This document shows, piece after piece, positions 1 through 8,211 of a stretch of DNA of 25,183 nt. This DNA comes from an uncultured Collinsella sp. (GTDB lineage: Bacteria > Actinomycetota > Coriobacteriia > Coriobacteriales > Coriobacteriaceae), in the NCBI GenBank assembly GCA_900761995.1, contig CAAFEY010000067.1, positions 1 to 25,183 of the forward strand, read 5' to 3'. The notes below the pieces were generated by a model. It searched no databases and was not told the origin of the DNA. It was given only the letters and a program-made list of their open reading frames with translations. Within the stretch, counting starts at the first letter, position 1, and the number at the start of each line of letters is the position of its first letter. The translations under genes and the position numbers were made by a program.

Positions 1-25
1 CCACATAGTTCTTGTTCTTCTTCAT
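1..25 (-). CDS. Start of next opp-operon gene (partial, 8 codons)
   Basis: An ATG at 25-23 opens a frame reading MKKNKNYV to the window edge. It begins 2 nt after the oppC stop (TAA at 30-28), and an AAGGA sequence inside the oppC 3' end lies 9 nt upstream, so translational coupling is likely. In oligopeptide importers the gene after the second permease usually encodes an ATPase (OppD), and no ATPase for this transporter is in the window. Eight residues cannot identify the product, so OppD is only a guess from gene order. Confidence 0.45.
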
Positions 26-27
26 CC

Positions 28-963
28 TTATGCGTCCTTCATCTTGACGTCGAGGGCGTCGCGCAGACCGTCACCCAGCAGGGTGAAGGCGAGCACCGTC
101 GAGAGAATTGCCAGACCGGGCATGATCATCATCCAGGGAGCGGTCAGAAGATACTGCTGACCGTCCTGAATCATGGAGCCCCACGAAGGCGTAGGCGGAA
201 TAACGCCCATGCCGAGGAAGGACAGAGCGGACTCGGTCAGAATGGCGCCACCAATGTTCATGGTTGCGTAGACCACGATAGAGGCGACGGAGTTCGGGAA
301 GATGTGACGCACGACGATACGGGCATCGGATGCACCCATCGCGCGTGCAGCGTCAACATAGTCGTTTTCCTTGACCGTCAAGATTGCAGAGCGGAAGACG
401 CGTGCAATCGAAGGCCAGCCGAGAATACCGATGGCGATAAAGACGTTCTGAAGGCCACGGCCGATAACGGCGATCATGGCGACAACGAACAGCACGTACG
501 GGAACGCCAGGAAGATGTCCGCACAGCGCATGATGATCGTATCCCAGATGCCGCCGTAGAAACCCGCCAGAGCACCCATGACCAGACCGATCAGCGTGGA
601 GATCGCGGTTGCCATAATGCCGACGGACAGCGAAACGCGCGCACCGTAGATAACGCGGACGAGAATGTCGCGACCAAGGGCGTCGGTGCCAAACGGGTGC
701 TCTGCACACGGAGCCAGCAGCGACGTCTGAGCCATGGTGGTCGAGTCGGAAGCCGTCGGCGAACCGAGCCAGGGCTTAGCCCATAGATCTGCGGTCAGTG
801 CAACCACAACGACGATGATGATCCAGCAGACACCGATAACGGCGAGCTTGTTCTTACGAAGACGCTTAAAAGCGTCGCCCCACAGCGTGCGGGACTTGGC
901 GGGAGCAGATGCGGCCTTGGTGGCGGTAGCCTGCTCCTGAGACTGAGAATCAGTTTCCTGCAT
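28..963 (-). CDS. oppC: Oligopeptide ABC transporter permease OppC
   Basis: A 311-residue inner-membrane permease of the peptide/nickel ABC importer family. It has a soluble cytoplasmic N-terminus of about 40 residues, the first membrane helix (about 41-62), a periplasmic loop, then the OppC/DppC-type core beginning at HPFGTDALGRDILVRV. The EAA coupling loop that docks on the ATPase is visible as VDAARAMGASDARIVVRHIFPN without its last residues. The family's C-terminal signature PSWGSMIQDG and the LGDGLRDALD ending are intact. It starts 14 nt after the oppB stop and would form the heterodimeric channel with OppB. Substrate specificity cannot be read from the permease; peptides are assumed from the family. 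Confidence 0.9.
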   Translation of the reverse strand: MQETDSQSQEQATATKAASAPAKSRTLWGDAFKRLRKNKLAVIGVCWIIIVVVVALTADLWAKPWLGSPTASDSTTMAQTSLLAPCAEHPFGTDALGRDILVRVIYGARVSLSVGIMATAISTLIGLVMGALAGFYGGIWDTIIMRCADIFLAFPYVLFVVAMIAVIGRGLQNVFIAIGILGWPSIARVFRSAILTVKENDYVDAARAMGASDARIVVRHIFPNSVASIVVYATMNIGGAILTESALSFLGMGVIPPTPSWGSMIQDGQQYLLTAPWMMIMPGLAILSTVLAFTLLGDGLRDALDVKMKDA

Positions 964-977
964 GAGACGTACCTCCC

Positions 978-2015
978 TTAGGCCTTATCCGACGGACCGC
1001 CAAGGCGGATGCGCGGGTCGAGGAATGCATAGCTAATGTCGACGAGCAGGTTAATCACCATGACGACGACAACGATGAGCGTAACGCCGCCCATAACGAT
1101 GGGCCAGTCACGCATGCTAATGGCGCGATAGACCTCATAGCCGATACCGGGCCAGTTAAAGACCGTCTCGGTCAGGATGGCGCCCGAAAGCATGCCACCA
1201 AAGTCGACACCAATATAGGTAACGACGGGGATGAGTGCATTCTTAAGCGCATGCTTGACGATGATCGCGCGATTGGAGAGACCCTTCGCCTTTGCCGTAC
1301 GGATGTAATCCTGGTTCATGACGTCAAGCAGCTGCGAGCGCATAATGCGGGCGGCATAAGCGGTCGAAACCGAAGCCAGCGTAATGGTCGGAAGCACATA
1401 GTGCATCCAATCCTGATACTGAGAGCTGGAACCGCCGGCACCCGAAATCGGCATGGAGAATGCACCGCCCGTGGCGTCCTTGAGAATGACGCCAAAGAAC
1501 AGCTGCAGCAACATACCGAGCCAGAAAGCCGGGACGGCAACGAGAATCGACGTGGTGAGCGTTACCAAAATATCCCAGAAGGAATAACGCTTAACCGCCG
1601 AAATGATACCCGCACCGATACCCATGATTGCCTCGAGCACGATGGCGCACGCGGCAAGTTTGACCGTATACGGATACTTCTGGGCAAAGATTTCCGTAAC
1701 CGGCAGCTTGCGCTGATACGAATTGCCCAGATCGCCATGAAGCAGGCCGTTCATGTAATACAAGTAACGGTCCACGAGCGACGTTTGAACGGGGTCGCCG
1801 TTCTCATCAAGGATCGCGTTGCCGTCCTCGTCCGACTGGACCAGGTGATAGCGGACGCGAAGCTGAAGCTCCACCTCGGGGGACAGAGCCTTGTCTCCAC
1901 CGATCAGCTTGATCGGATCTCCCGGCACGATATTCTGGAGGGCGAACAGAATCAGCGTAACGCCCAAAAACACCGGGATGAACTGAAGCACACGTTTAAC
2001 GATGTACTTACCCAT
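978..2015 (-). CDS. oppB: Oligopeptide ABC transporter permease OppB
   Basis: A 345-residue integral membrane permease, first partner of OppC. The N-terminus (KYIVKRVLQFIPVFLGV) and the NIVPGDP motif after helix 1 are typical of OppB/DppB. The EAA loop is RTAKAKGLSNRAIIVKHALK and the end is LDPRIRLGG. The ATG at 2015 follows a GGGGAG ribosome-binding site. The external loop between helices 1 and 2 holds an unusually acidic stretch at about residues 61-75 (SDEDGNAILDENGDP) that I do not recall in standard OppB. The gene lies 156 nt after the binding-protein gene, and that gap contains a hairpin. Confidence 0.9.
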   Translation of the reverse strand: MGKYIVKRVLQFIPVFLGVTLILFALQNIVPGDPIKLIGGDKALSPEVELQLRVRYHLVQSDEDGNAILDENGDPVQTSLVDRYLYYMNGLLHGDLGNSYQRKLPVTEIFAQKYPYTVKLAACAIVLEAIMGIGAGIISAVKRYSFWDILVTLTTSILVAVPAFWLGMLLQLFFGVILKDATGGAFSMPISGAGGSSSQYQDWMHYVLPTITLASVSTAYAARIMRSQLLDVMNQDYIRTAKAKGLSNRAIIVKHALKNALIPVVTYIGVDFGGMLSGAILTETVFNWPGIGYEVYRAISMRDWPIVMGGVTLIVVVVMVINLLVDISYAFLDPRIRLGGPSDKA

Positions 2016-2045
2016 ACCACTCCCCTATCTAGGGATTAACCTAAA

Positions 2046-2075
2046 TGGGATGCCGATCGCCAGACCGGCATCCCA
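2046..2075 (-). other. Intercistronic hairpin between oppA-like gene and oppB
   Basis: Perfect 10-bp inverted repeat TGGGATGCCG / CGGCATCCCA with a 10-nt loop, in the 156-nt gap between the binding-protein stop and the oppB start. On the minus-strand transcript it is followed only by a weak U-rich stretch (UUUAGG), so it is not a full intrinsic terminator. Such hairpins after a binding-protein gene can stabilise the upstream mRNA or terminate part of the transcripts, giving more binding protein than permease. A second weak hairpin (GGGA...TCCC) lies at 2106-2125. Confidence 0.6.
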
Positions 2076-2171
2076 AAATTACCATCAGCCAGTTTACCCC
2101 AGGTTAGGGAGAACTGTATGTTTCCCATGAGGTCTACGTAAATACTTGACCCTCACGGAAGCTGCAAACTC

Positions 2172-3848
2172 TTAGGCGAGCTCAGCGGTACCCAGCTCGG
2201 CATGCTTCTGCGGATCGACATAGAGGTGCTTGATACGATCGGAGCCGACGATGGTGTGCGTGTAGAACATAATCGGGATGACCGGGCAGTCGGCAGCGAC
2301 CATTGCGTCGGCCTCCTGCATCTTAGCGACGCGCTCGTCGTCGTCAACCGTGGTACGAGCCTCGTCGACCTTGGCGTCGAACTCGGGGTTGTTGTAACCG
2401 GAACGGTTGTCGCCACCGAGGGAGTCGGAGTGGAACAGCGGATACAGGAAGTTGTCCATGATCGGGTAGTCGGCAATCCAACCCAGACGACCGAACTGAT
2501 AGTTAAAGTTCTGATACTGCTCGAGCAGGGCAGACCACTCAGGGGTATCGGAGACAGCGGTAACGCCAACCTTGGCGAGGTCGCCGATGATGGACTCCAT
2601 GATCTCCTTGTGACCGCCGTCCTGGTTGTAGGAAAGGGTCACGCTAATGCCACGATCCCCGTTAGCGCCAGCGGGAGCAACCTTGTCGAGGTACTCGTTA
2701 GCCTTGTCGACATCGTAGGCGCAGAACTCCCATGCGCCCTCCTTGTAGCCATCGATGCCCGGAGGAACAATGCCGTCGGCAGGGGTACGGGTACCCTTAT
2801 AGATGGTCTTGCAGATGGCCTCACGGTTGATGGCCAGGGAGATGCCCCTGCGCAGGTCGGCGTTGTTGAACGGCTCGGCCGTGGTGTTGCAGGTCAGATA
2901 GTACGTGGAAGGCTCGGCGCCGAGCAGCATGCGCTCGCCGTCACCCATGGTGTAGCCGTCCTTGGACACGCCGCGATCCTTCTTGGCGGCATCGATCTGA
3001 GCGACGGGAACGTCGCAGACATCGAGGTTACCGGCCTGGAACTCCTTGTAAGCAGTCTCCATGTCCTTGATGACCTGGAAGTGGATGCCATCGATCTTGG
3101 CCTTGTCGCCATAGTAATCGTCGAACTTCTTGAGGTTGATCTCCTGACCATCCTCCCACTTGCCGTCCATCATGAACGGGCCGTTACCGACCGGTGCAAG
3201 ATAGAAGCTCTTGGCATCGGACTCGGCGCACTCGGGAACCGGGGCCAGAGCCGGGTGAGAAGCGACGAAGGGGAAGTCGGCGTAAGCGGAAGACAGCTTA
3301 ACGACGAGGGTCTCATCGTCGGGGCAGGTAACACCGCTGAGCTCGGTGGCGTTACCGGCAAGCAGGTCGTCATAGCCCTCGACCATGGAAAGGTGATAGG
3401 AGACCTCGGAAGGGCCGTACTCGGTAGCGATGGCCGACTTGGTGTTGACCAGACGCTCCCAACCGAGCTTGAAGGACTTGGAGGTAACGTCGTCACCGTT
3501 GTGGAACTTGGCCTTCTTGATCTTGAAGGTGAACTCGGTGGCGTCGTCGTTGGCCTCGAAGGACTCGCAAGCCAGCGGAACGATCTCGCCCTTCTCGGCG
3601 TCATAAGAGGTCAGAGCGTCAAAGAGCTGGTACTCGACCTGAGTGCCCTGGTCCTCCTGGACATTGTAGGGGTCGATGCAGACCGGGTTGTTGATGTAGA
3701 AGTTCAGCGTCGAACCGGACTCAGAACCGGAAGCGTCGCCACCCTTCTTGCCGCATGCGGCAAGAAAAGCCATGGAGCTCGCAGCAAGGGTGCCGCCAAC
3801 AAAGGCGCGACGACCCATAACGGGCTGGTGGAACATAGAATCAGCCAT
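2172..3848 (-). CDS. oppA: Oligopeptide ABC transporter substrate-binding lipoprotein
   Basis: A 558-residue extracytoplasmic solute-binding protein of the SBP_bac_5 (OppA/DppA) family, the usual length for it. The N-terminus has a twin-arginine pair (GRRAF, residues 13-14), a hydrophobic stretch and a lipobox LAAC with Cys32 as the likely lipidated residue, then a Ser/Gly/Asp linker. Family features include LAINREAICKTIYKG and the late DYPIMDNFLYPLF segment. The ATG at 3848 was chosen because AAGGAGG lies just upstream and because the longer frame (to 3896) would add a non-signal extension. It is first in its operon, followed by oppB and oppC. The ligand is probably a peptide, inferred from family only. 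Confidence 0.9.
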   Translation of the reverse strand: MADSMFHQPVMGRRAFVGGTLAASSMAFLAACGKKGGDASGSESGSTLNFYINNPVCIDPYNVQEDQGTQVEYQLFDALTSYDAEKGEIVPLACESFEANDDATEFTFKIKKAKFHNGDDVTSKSFKLGWERLVNTKSAIATEYGPSEVSYHLSMVEGYDDLLAGNATELSGVTCPDDETLVVKLSSAYADFPFVASHPALAPVPECAESDAKSFYLAPVGNGPFMMDGKWEDGQEINLKKFDDYYGDKAKIDGIHFQVIKDMETAYKEFQAGNLDVCDVPVAQIDAAKKDRGVSKDGYTMGDGERMLLGAEPSTYYLTCNTTAEPFNNADLRRGISLAINREAICKTIYKGTRTPADGIVPPGIDGYKEGAWEFCAYDVDKANEYLDKVAPAGANGDRGISVTLSYNQDGGHKEIMESIIGDLAKVGVTAVSDTPEWSALLEQYQNFNYQFGRLGWIADYPIMDNFLYPLFHSDSLGGDNRSGYNNPEFDAKVDEARTTVDDDERVAKMQEADAMVAADCPVIPIMFYTHTIVGSDRIKHLYVDPQKHAELGTAELA

Positions 3849-3989
3849 GCCATCCTCCTTATGAGATAGGACAAAGAAATGTTCAGTCGGACACATGTCG
3901 AAACAATCCGATCCGAACCATCAAAACGCCGCCCGCTGCTATGGCTGGTTATGCACAACGGACCAACGTTTTGCAATACAGTAGCGCAT

Positions 3990-3995
3990 TTTATA
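3990..3995 (-). promoter_or_regulatory. Candidate -10 box for the opp operon
   Basis: The 240 nt between the secG terminator and the oppA start hold no gene. Reading the minus strand, TATAAA at 3995-3990 is the best -10-like hexamer, about 142 nt before the ATG. No good -35 lies at 16-18 nt; TTAACC is about 20 nt away. An AACGTT-centred sequence lies just downstream at 3965-3972. Treat as tentative. Confidence 0.3.
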
Positions 3996-4089
3996 CACAA
4001 TTTGGGGCTAATTCCGGTTAACGGTCGAGAATTTCTTTAGTTGGGCGAAGTATGTGAGGATATTTTGACTCTGTTACAAATATGTAAAC

Positions 4090-4121
4090 AAAAAGGGTCC
4101 CGCACTTACGGGACCCTTTTT
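4090..4121 (-). terminator. Intrinsic terminator after secG
   Basis: A perfect 13-bp stem (AAAAAGGGTCCCG / CGGGACCCTTTTT) with loop CACTTA, about 22 nt after the secG stop. Because the arms begin with A5 and end with T5, it could work in both directions. It insulates the secG/glycolysis unit from the opp operon. Confidence 0.93.
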
Positions 4122-4142
4122 GAATATTTATGCGGCTCGTGC

Positions 4143-4397
4143 TTAGTAGCCGACGATGCCCTGCGGGAAGAAGAACATGCACAGCACGACGCACACGGCA
4201 AACACGACAGCCATGATGACGGTCAGGCGGTCGAGGTTCTGCTCCATGACGCCCGTGGCAGAGCTGGAGTTATACAGCGAGCTAGCGATCATATCCGAAA
4301 CGCCGGTGCCCTTACCGGAATGCATCAGGACGAGAATCGTCAGCGCCACGGCAGAGACAGCCCAAACGACAAACAGAAGAATCTGGAACGGACCCAT
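4143..4397 (-). CDS. secG: Preprotein translocase subunit SecG
   Basis: An 84-residue small membrane protein, the usual size for SecG, an accessory subunit of the SecYEG translocon that assists protein export. Two hydrophobic helices (about residues 4-24 and 58-78) flank a loop containing HSGKGTGVSD, close to the conserved SecG H-x-G-K-G/S-x-G pattern. The ATG at 4397 follows AAGGAG with good spacing. It lies after a terminator that closes the gpmI transcript, so it probably has its own promoter in 4398-4500, though I see no convincing one. A strong terminator follows it. Linkage of secG to gap-pgk-tpi is common in Gram-positive bacteria. Confidence 0.93.
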   Translation of the reverse strand: MGPFQILLFVVWAVSAVALTILVLMHSGKGTGVSDMIASSLYNSSSATGVMEQNLDRLTVIMAVVFAVCVVLCMFFFPQGIVGY

Positions 4398-4501
4398 AGA
4401 TAAGCTCCTTAATAGAACAGTTTAAACTCCAGTACTGTACCACAATCCCCCGCTCTCCCCTACCTGCCACTCAAGGACGGGGTGGAAATGGCAGAAATAC
4501 C

Positions 4502-4536
4502 AAAAAGGGGGTTGTCCGGTTGTGGACAACCCCCTT
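4502..4536 (-). terminator. Intrinsic terminator after gpmI
   Basis: A perfect 13-bp stem AAGGGGGTTGTCC / GGACAACCCCCTT (4505-4517 and 4524-4536) with a 6-nt loop, followed on the minus-strand transcript by a U5 run (plus-strand A5 at 4502-4506). It lies 25 nt after the gpmI stop and ends the pgk-tpiA-gpmI transcript. Confidence 0.93.
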
Positions 4537-4561
4537 ACTAGAAAACGGTATTTGTTTTCTC

Positions 4562-6115
4562 TTAGGCCTCGGTGGCGAGCACGCGACCCGTCATCTCGGC
4601 GGAAGGCTCAATACCAGCCATGGTGAGCATGGTCGGAGCGATATCGGAAAGACGGCCGTCCTCGATACCGGTGAGCTTGGCCTTCTCATCAACGATGATG
4701 AACGGCACACGGTTGGTGGTGTGAGCCGTGAACGGATGCTTGGAACCGTCGGAAGCAACGTCAAACATGTGGTCGGCGTTGCCGTGGTCGGCGGTGATCA
4801 GCGCAAAGCCACCCTTGGCGAGAATCGCCGGGACAACCTTGGACAGGGCATCGTCAACAGCCTCGACGGCCTTAACGGCGGCGTCGAAGACACCGGTGTG
4901 ACCAACCATGTCGCAGTTCGCGAAGTTCACGATGTAGAAATCAGCGCGATCCTCGTTGATGGCGGCGACAAGCTTCTCGGTAACCTCGGGAGCGCTCATC
5001 TCAGGCTGCAGATCGTAGGTAGCGACCTTGGGGGAAGCGACGAGCACGCGCTCCTCGCCCTCCTTGGGCTCCTCGATGCCGCCGTTGAGGAAGAACGTCA
5101 CGTGGGCGTACTTCTCGGTCTCGGCGGTGTGCAGCTGCTTCAGGCCATTGGCGGCGATAACGTCGGCCAGGACGTTCTCGGGGAACGTCTTGGGGAAGGC
5201 GACCTCAACGTCAAACGTCGGATCGTACTCGGTCATCGTCACAAAGTGCGAAAGCTTGATCTGCTCGCGCTCAAAGCCGTCGAACTCCTTGTCCGTGAAC
5301 ACGCGGGTCATCTGACGAGCGCGGTCGGGACGGAAGTTGAAGAAGATGGCCGCGTCGCCCTCGTGGATGCCCTCGTTATGGGCAGCGAAGGGCTCGACGA
5401 ACTCGTCGCCGCGCGGATCCTTCTCATAGTAGGCCTTGATACCGGCAACGGGGTCGGTATCGGCATCGGACGCGTTGACCATGACGTCGTAGGCGCGCTG
5501 GATGCGCTCCCAACGATTATCGCGGTCCATGGCCCAATAACGGCCCGAGACGGTGGCAACGCGAGCGTCGCAACCGGTCTCCTCGGAGATCTTAGCCAGG
5601 AAGGCGCAGAACTCGCTCATGTAGCCGGCACCGGACTGCGGGTCAACGTCGCGGCCATCCATGAAGGCGTGGACGCGAACGGTCTTGACACCGTGCTCGG
5701 CAGCCATCTTGACCAGAGCCTCGACGTGGTTCATGTGAGAATGAACACCGCCAGGGCTCATAAGGCCCATGAGGTGGAGAGTCTTACCGTCAGCCTTGAC
5801 ATCGTCCATAGCCTTGACGAAAACCTCGTTCTTGGCGATGGAGCCGTCCTTGATGGCATTGTTGATGCGCGAAAGCTCCTGGAACACGATGCGGCCGGCA
5901 CCGATGTTGAGGTGACCCACCTCGGAGTTACCCATCTGGCCGTCGGGAAGGCCCACGTCCTCGCCCGAAGCACCGAGCGTGGTGTGGGGGTACTTCTCGT
6001 ACAGGCCATCAAGGAAGGGCGTCTTGGCAGCGGCGACGGCGTTCTCGCCATCGGCCGGAGCAAGGCCGCAGCCATCCATGATAATCAGGAGTGCAGGAAG
6101 ATGACGTTGTGCCAT
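4562..6115 (-). CDS. gpmI: 2,3-bisphosphoglycerate-independent phosphoglycerate mutase
   Basis: A 517-residue cytosolic enzyme that interconverts 3- and 2-phosphoglycerate without the 2,3-bisphosphoglycerate cofactor, using two Mn ions. It belongs to the alkaline-phosphatase superfamily. The metal-binding Asp14 (IIMDGCG), the phospho-serine Ser64 in GQMGNSEVGHLNIG, the substrate-binding segment HAFMDGRDVDPQS, the DNRWERIQ motif and the C-terminal metal motif TADHGNAD are all present. Length matches the family. It starts 5 nt after the tpiA stop, with AGGA overlapping that stop, so it is the last gene of pgk-tpiA-gpmI. Nothing unusual was seen. Confidence 0.97.
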   Translation of the reverse strand: MAQRHLPALLIIMDGCGLAPADGENAVAAAKTPFLDGLYEKYPHTTLGASGEDVGLPDGQMGNSEVGHLNIGAGRIVFQELSRINNAIKDGSIAKNEVFVKAMDDVKADGKTLHLMGLMSPGGVHSHMNHVEALVKMAAEHGVKTVRVHAFMDGRDVDPQSGAGYMSEFCAFLAKISEETGCDARVATVSGRYWAMDRDNRWERIQRAYDVMVNASDADTDPVAGIKAYYEKDPRGDEFVEPFAAHNEGIHEGDAAIFFNFRPDRARQMTRVFTDKEFDGFEREQIKLSHFVTMTEYDPTFDVEVAFPKTFPENVLADVIAANGLKQLHTAETEKYAHVTFFLNGGIEEPKEGEERVLVASPKVATYDLQPEMSAPEVTEKLVAAINEDRADFYIVNFANCDMVGHTGVFDAAVKAVEAVDDALSKVVPAILAKGGFALITADHGNADHMFDVASDGSKHPFTAHTTNRVPFIIVDEKAKLTGIEDGRLSDIAPTMLTMAGIEPSAEMTGRVLATEA

Positions 6116-6120
6116 ATGTC

Positions 6121-6888
6121 CTACTCGCCTGCCTTGACGACCATAGAGGCGAAGTCGGCAGCCTTGAGCGAAGCACCGCCCACGAGGGCGCCGTCAACGT
6201 CGGGCTTGGCGACGAGCTCGGCGATGTTGCCGGGCTTGGCGGAACCGCCATACAGCACGCGGATGCCGTTAGCGAGCTCCTCGCCGAACATCTCCTTGAG
6301 GGTCTCACGGATAGCACCGCAGACCTCCTGAGCGTCCTCGGCGGTAGCGGTCTTGCCGGTGCCGATGGCCCAGATGGGCTCGTAGGCGACGACGACCTGC
6401 TTGGGGCAGGTGATCTCAAGACCAGCAAGGCCGGCCTTGACCTGGTTCACGACGTGCTCGACATAGGTGCCAGCCTCGCGGACCTCGAGGGACTCGCCGC
6501 AGCAGAAGACGGGAACAAGACCGGCGGCAACGAGAGCCTTGGCCTTCTTGTTCTGGTCCTCGTCGGTCTCGTGGAAGTAGTCGCGACGCTCGGAGTGACC
6601 GATGATGCAGTAGGTGCAGCCAGCGGACTTGAGCATGTCGCAAGAGGACTCACCGGTGAAGGCACCCTTGGCCTCCCAGTACACGTTCTGTGCACCGAGG
6701 GCGATAGGGGCAGCCTGAATGCGGTCATGAACCGTGGTGATGTCGATGGTCGGAGGGCAGACGAGCACCTCGACGCCAGCCGGAACCTCAGGCAGAGCCT
6801 GGGCCAGCTCGTCGGCGAGCTTGGCAGCCTCGGCGACGTCGTTGTTCATCTTCCAGTTACCAGCGATAAGAAGGGTGCGATTAGGCAT
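6121..6888 (-). CDS. tpiA: Triosephosphate isomerase
   Basis: A 255-residue (beta/alpha)8 enzyme interconverting dihydroxyacetone phosphate and glyceraldehyde 3-phosphate. Catalytic residues are visible: Asn11/Lys13 in GNWKMN, His98 in IIGHSERR and Glu170 in AYEPIWAIGTGK. The phosphate-gripping loop 6 and LYGGSAKPGN follow; Ala replaces the more common Val in that last motif. The start MPNRTLLIAGNWKMN (6888) is preferred over an in-frame start at 6951, because it puts NWKMN at the normal position and GGAGG lies about 9 nt upstream. The ATG overlaps the pgk stop by 8 nt (ATGCCTAA), which implies translational coupling. Confidence 0.97.
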   Translation of the reverse strand: MPNRTLLIAGNWKMNNDVAEAAKLADELAQALPEVPAGVEVLVCPPTIDITTVHDRIQAAPIALGAQNVYWEAKGAFTGESSCDMLKSAGCTYCIIGHSERRDYFHETDEDQNKKAKALVAAGLVPVFCCGESLEVREAGTYVEHVVNQVKAGLAGLEITCPKQVVVAYEPIWAIGTGKTATAEDAQEVCGAIRETLKEMFGEELANGIRVLYGGSAKPGNIAELVAKPDVDGALVGGASLKAADFASMVVKAGE

Positions 6889-8071
6889 CGAGAAGCGCCT
6901 CCACTCCGGGCAGGGCCTTACCCTCGACGAGCTCCATGGAAGCGCCACCACCGGTGGAGATCCAGCTCATCTTGTCGGCCAGGTTGAACTTGTTGACAGC
7001 TGCAACGGAGTCGCCACCGCCGATGATCGAGGTGCAGTCGGCCTCGGCGACAGCCTCGGCGATAGCCTGGGTGCCGTGAGCAAAGTTGTCGAACTCGAAA
7101 ACGCCCATGGGGCCGTTCCAGAACACGGTCTTGGCGCCCTTGACGGCCTCGGCGTAGAGCTCCTCGGTCTTGGGGCCGATGTCCATGCCCTCACGATCGT
7201 CGGGGATAGCGTCGGAAGCGACAACCTCGGGGACAGCGTCCTCGCCAAAGTGATCGGCAACGCGGTTGTCGATGGGGAGCAGGATCTTGACGCCCTTCTC
7301 CTCGGCCTTCTTGAGCATCTCGCCAGCGCGCTCGACCCAGTCCTCTTCCTTGAGGGACTGACCGACGGTCATGCCCTGAGCCAGGAAGAAGGTGTAGGCC
7401 ATGCCGCCACCGATGATCAGGGTGTCAGCGGAGTCGATGAGGTGATCGAGAACGCCGATCTTGGAGGAAACCTTGGAACCGCCGACGATAGCGACGAAGG
7501 GGCGCTCGGGCTCGGCGAAGATGCCGGTCAGCGTGTCGACCTCCTTCTCAAGCAGGAAGCCAGCGACGGCAGGCAGGTAAGCGGCGGGGCCCACGACGGA
7601 ACCCTGGGCGCGGTGGGCGGTGCCGAAGGCATCGAGAACGAAGACGTCACCATAGGAAGCGAGCTTCTTGGCGATCTCGGGATCGTTCTTCTTCTCACGC
7701 TTATCGAAGCGGACGTTCTCGAGAACGAGAACCTTGCCCGGCTCGACGGCAGCGACAGCCTCGGCAGCCTTCTCGCCGTAAGTGTCGGCGACAAAGGCAA
7801 CGTCGAGACCAGAGAGCTCGGCGAGCTTCTTGGCGACGGGCTCGAGGGACAGCTCGGGCTGGAAGCCGGTGCCATCGGGACGGCCGAGGTGGCTCATGAG
7901 GATGACGCGAGCGTTGTGCTCAACGAGATAGTTGATGGTGGGCAGGGCAGCCTTGATACGGGTGGTGTCGCCAACGACGCCATCCTTGATAGGCACGTTG
8001 AAGTCAACGCGGACGAGAACGCGCTTGCCGTCGACATCGATGTCGCGGACGGTCTTCTTGGTAAAGGCCAT
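6881..8071 (-). CDS. pgk: Phosphoglycerate kinase
   Basis: A 396-residue two-domain kinase that transfers phosphate from 1,3-bisphosphoglycerate to ADP. Family motifs occur in order: RVLVRVDFNVP near the N-terminus, MSHLGRPDG (substrate arginine region), VLENVRF, GGSKVSSKIGVLD, FWNGPMGVFE and the nucleotide-site glycines IIGGGDSVAAV. The start at 8071 (MAFTKKTVRDID) is preceded by AAAGG; the longer frame to 8107 adds residues unlike other Pgk proteins. It is separated from gap by 140 nt containing a terminator and a second hairpin, and it overlaps tpiA at its 3' end. Confidence 0.97.
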   Translation of the reverse strand: MAFTKKTVRDIDVDGKRVLVRVDFNVPIKDGVVGDTTRIKAALPTINYLVEHNARVILMSHLGRPDGTGFQPELSLEPVAKKLAELSGLDVAFVADTYGEKAAEAVAAVEPGKVLVLENVRFDKREKKNDPEIAKKLASYGDVFVLDAFGTAHRAQGSVVGPAAYLPAVAGFLLEKEVDTLTGIFAEPERPFVAIVGGSKVSSKIGVLDHLIDSADTLIIGGGMAYTFFLAQGMTVGQSLKEEDWVERAGEMLKKAEEKGVKILLPIDNRVADHFGEDAVPEVVASDAIPDDREGMDIGPKTEELYAEAVKGAKTVFWNGPMGVFEFDNFAHGTQAIAEAVAEADCTSIIGGGDSVAAVNKFNLADKMSWISTGGGASMELVEGKALPGVEALLDA

Positions 8072-8094
8072 GTTTGCTTCTACCTTTCGTACGT

Positions 8095-8117
8095 GTCTGC
8101 CTCCCATTACGGCAGAC
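8095..8117 (-). other. Hairpin in pgk leader
   Basis: Perfect 7-bp arms GTCTGCC / GGCAGAC with a 9-nt loop, located between the gap terminator and the pgk ribosome-binding site. No promoter is obvious in the 59 nt between the terminator and pgk. The hairpin may therefore be part of a processed or read-through gap-pgk transcript, or may protect the 5' end of pgk mRNA. Confidence 0.5.
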
Positions 8118-8127
8118 GATTTCCTAT

Positions 8128-8174
8128 AAAAAGGGCGCGACCCTAGGGTGTAAGCCCTATGAGGCCGCGCCCTT
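8128..8174 (-). terminator. Intrinsic terminator after gap
   Basis: Outer 9-bp stem AAGGGCGCG / CGCGCCCTT (8131-8139, 8166-8174) enclosing an inner stem TAGGG / CCCTA (8144-8148, 8155-8159), followed on the minus-strand transcript by U5. It lies about 37 nt after the gap stop. Since pgk follows without an evident promoter, it may be a partial terminator that sets gap expression above pgk. Confidence 0.85.
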
Positions 8175-8211
8175 CTTTAGACGCTCAACGAGCTATTCGC
8201 TAAAAGCTAAA

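Noticed and set aside
2106..2125. Small hairpin (GGGA...TCCC) between the oppA-like gene and oppB
   Set aside because: Weak, bulged stem without a U-run; mentioned with the stronger neighbouring hairpin but not called as a terminator.
2202..3869. A 555-codon plus-strand open frame opposite the oppA-like gene
   Set aside because: Leu/Val/Gly-rich antisense shadow of a clear lipoprotein gene on the minus strand.
4520..6331. A 603-codon plus-strand open frame opposite gpmI
   Set aside because: It is the mirror of gpmI and the end of tpiA, both of which have complete catalytic motifs on the minus strand. No ribosome site or family match was seen.
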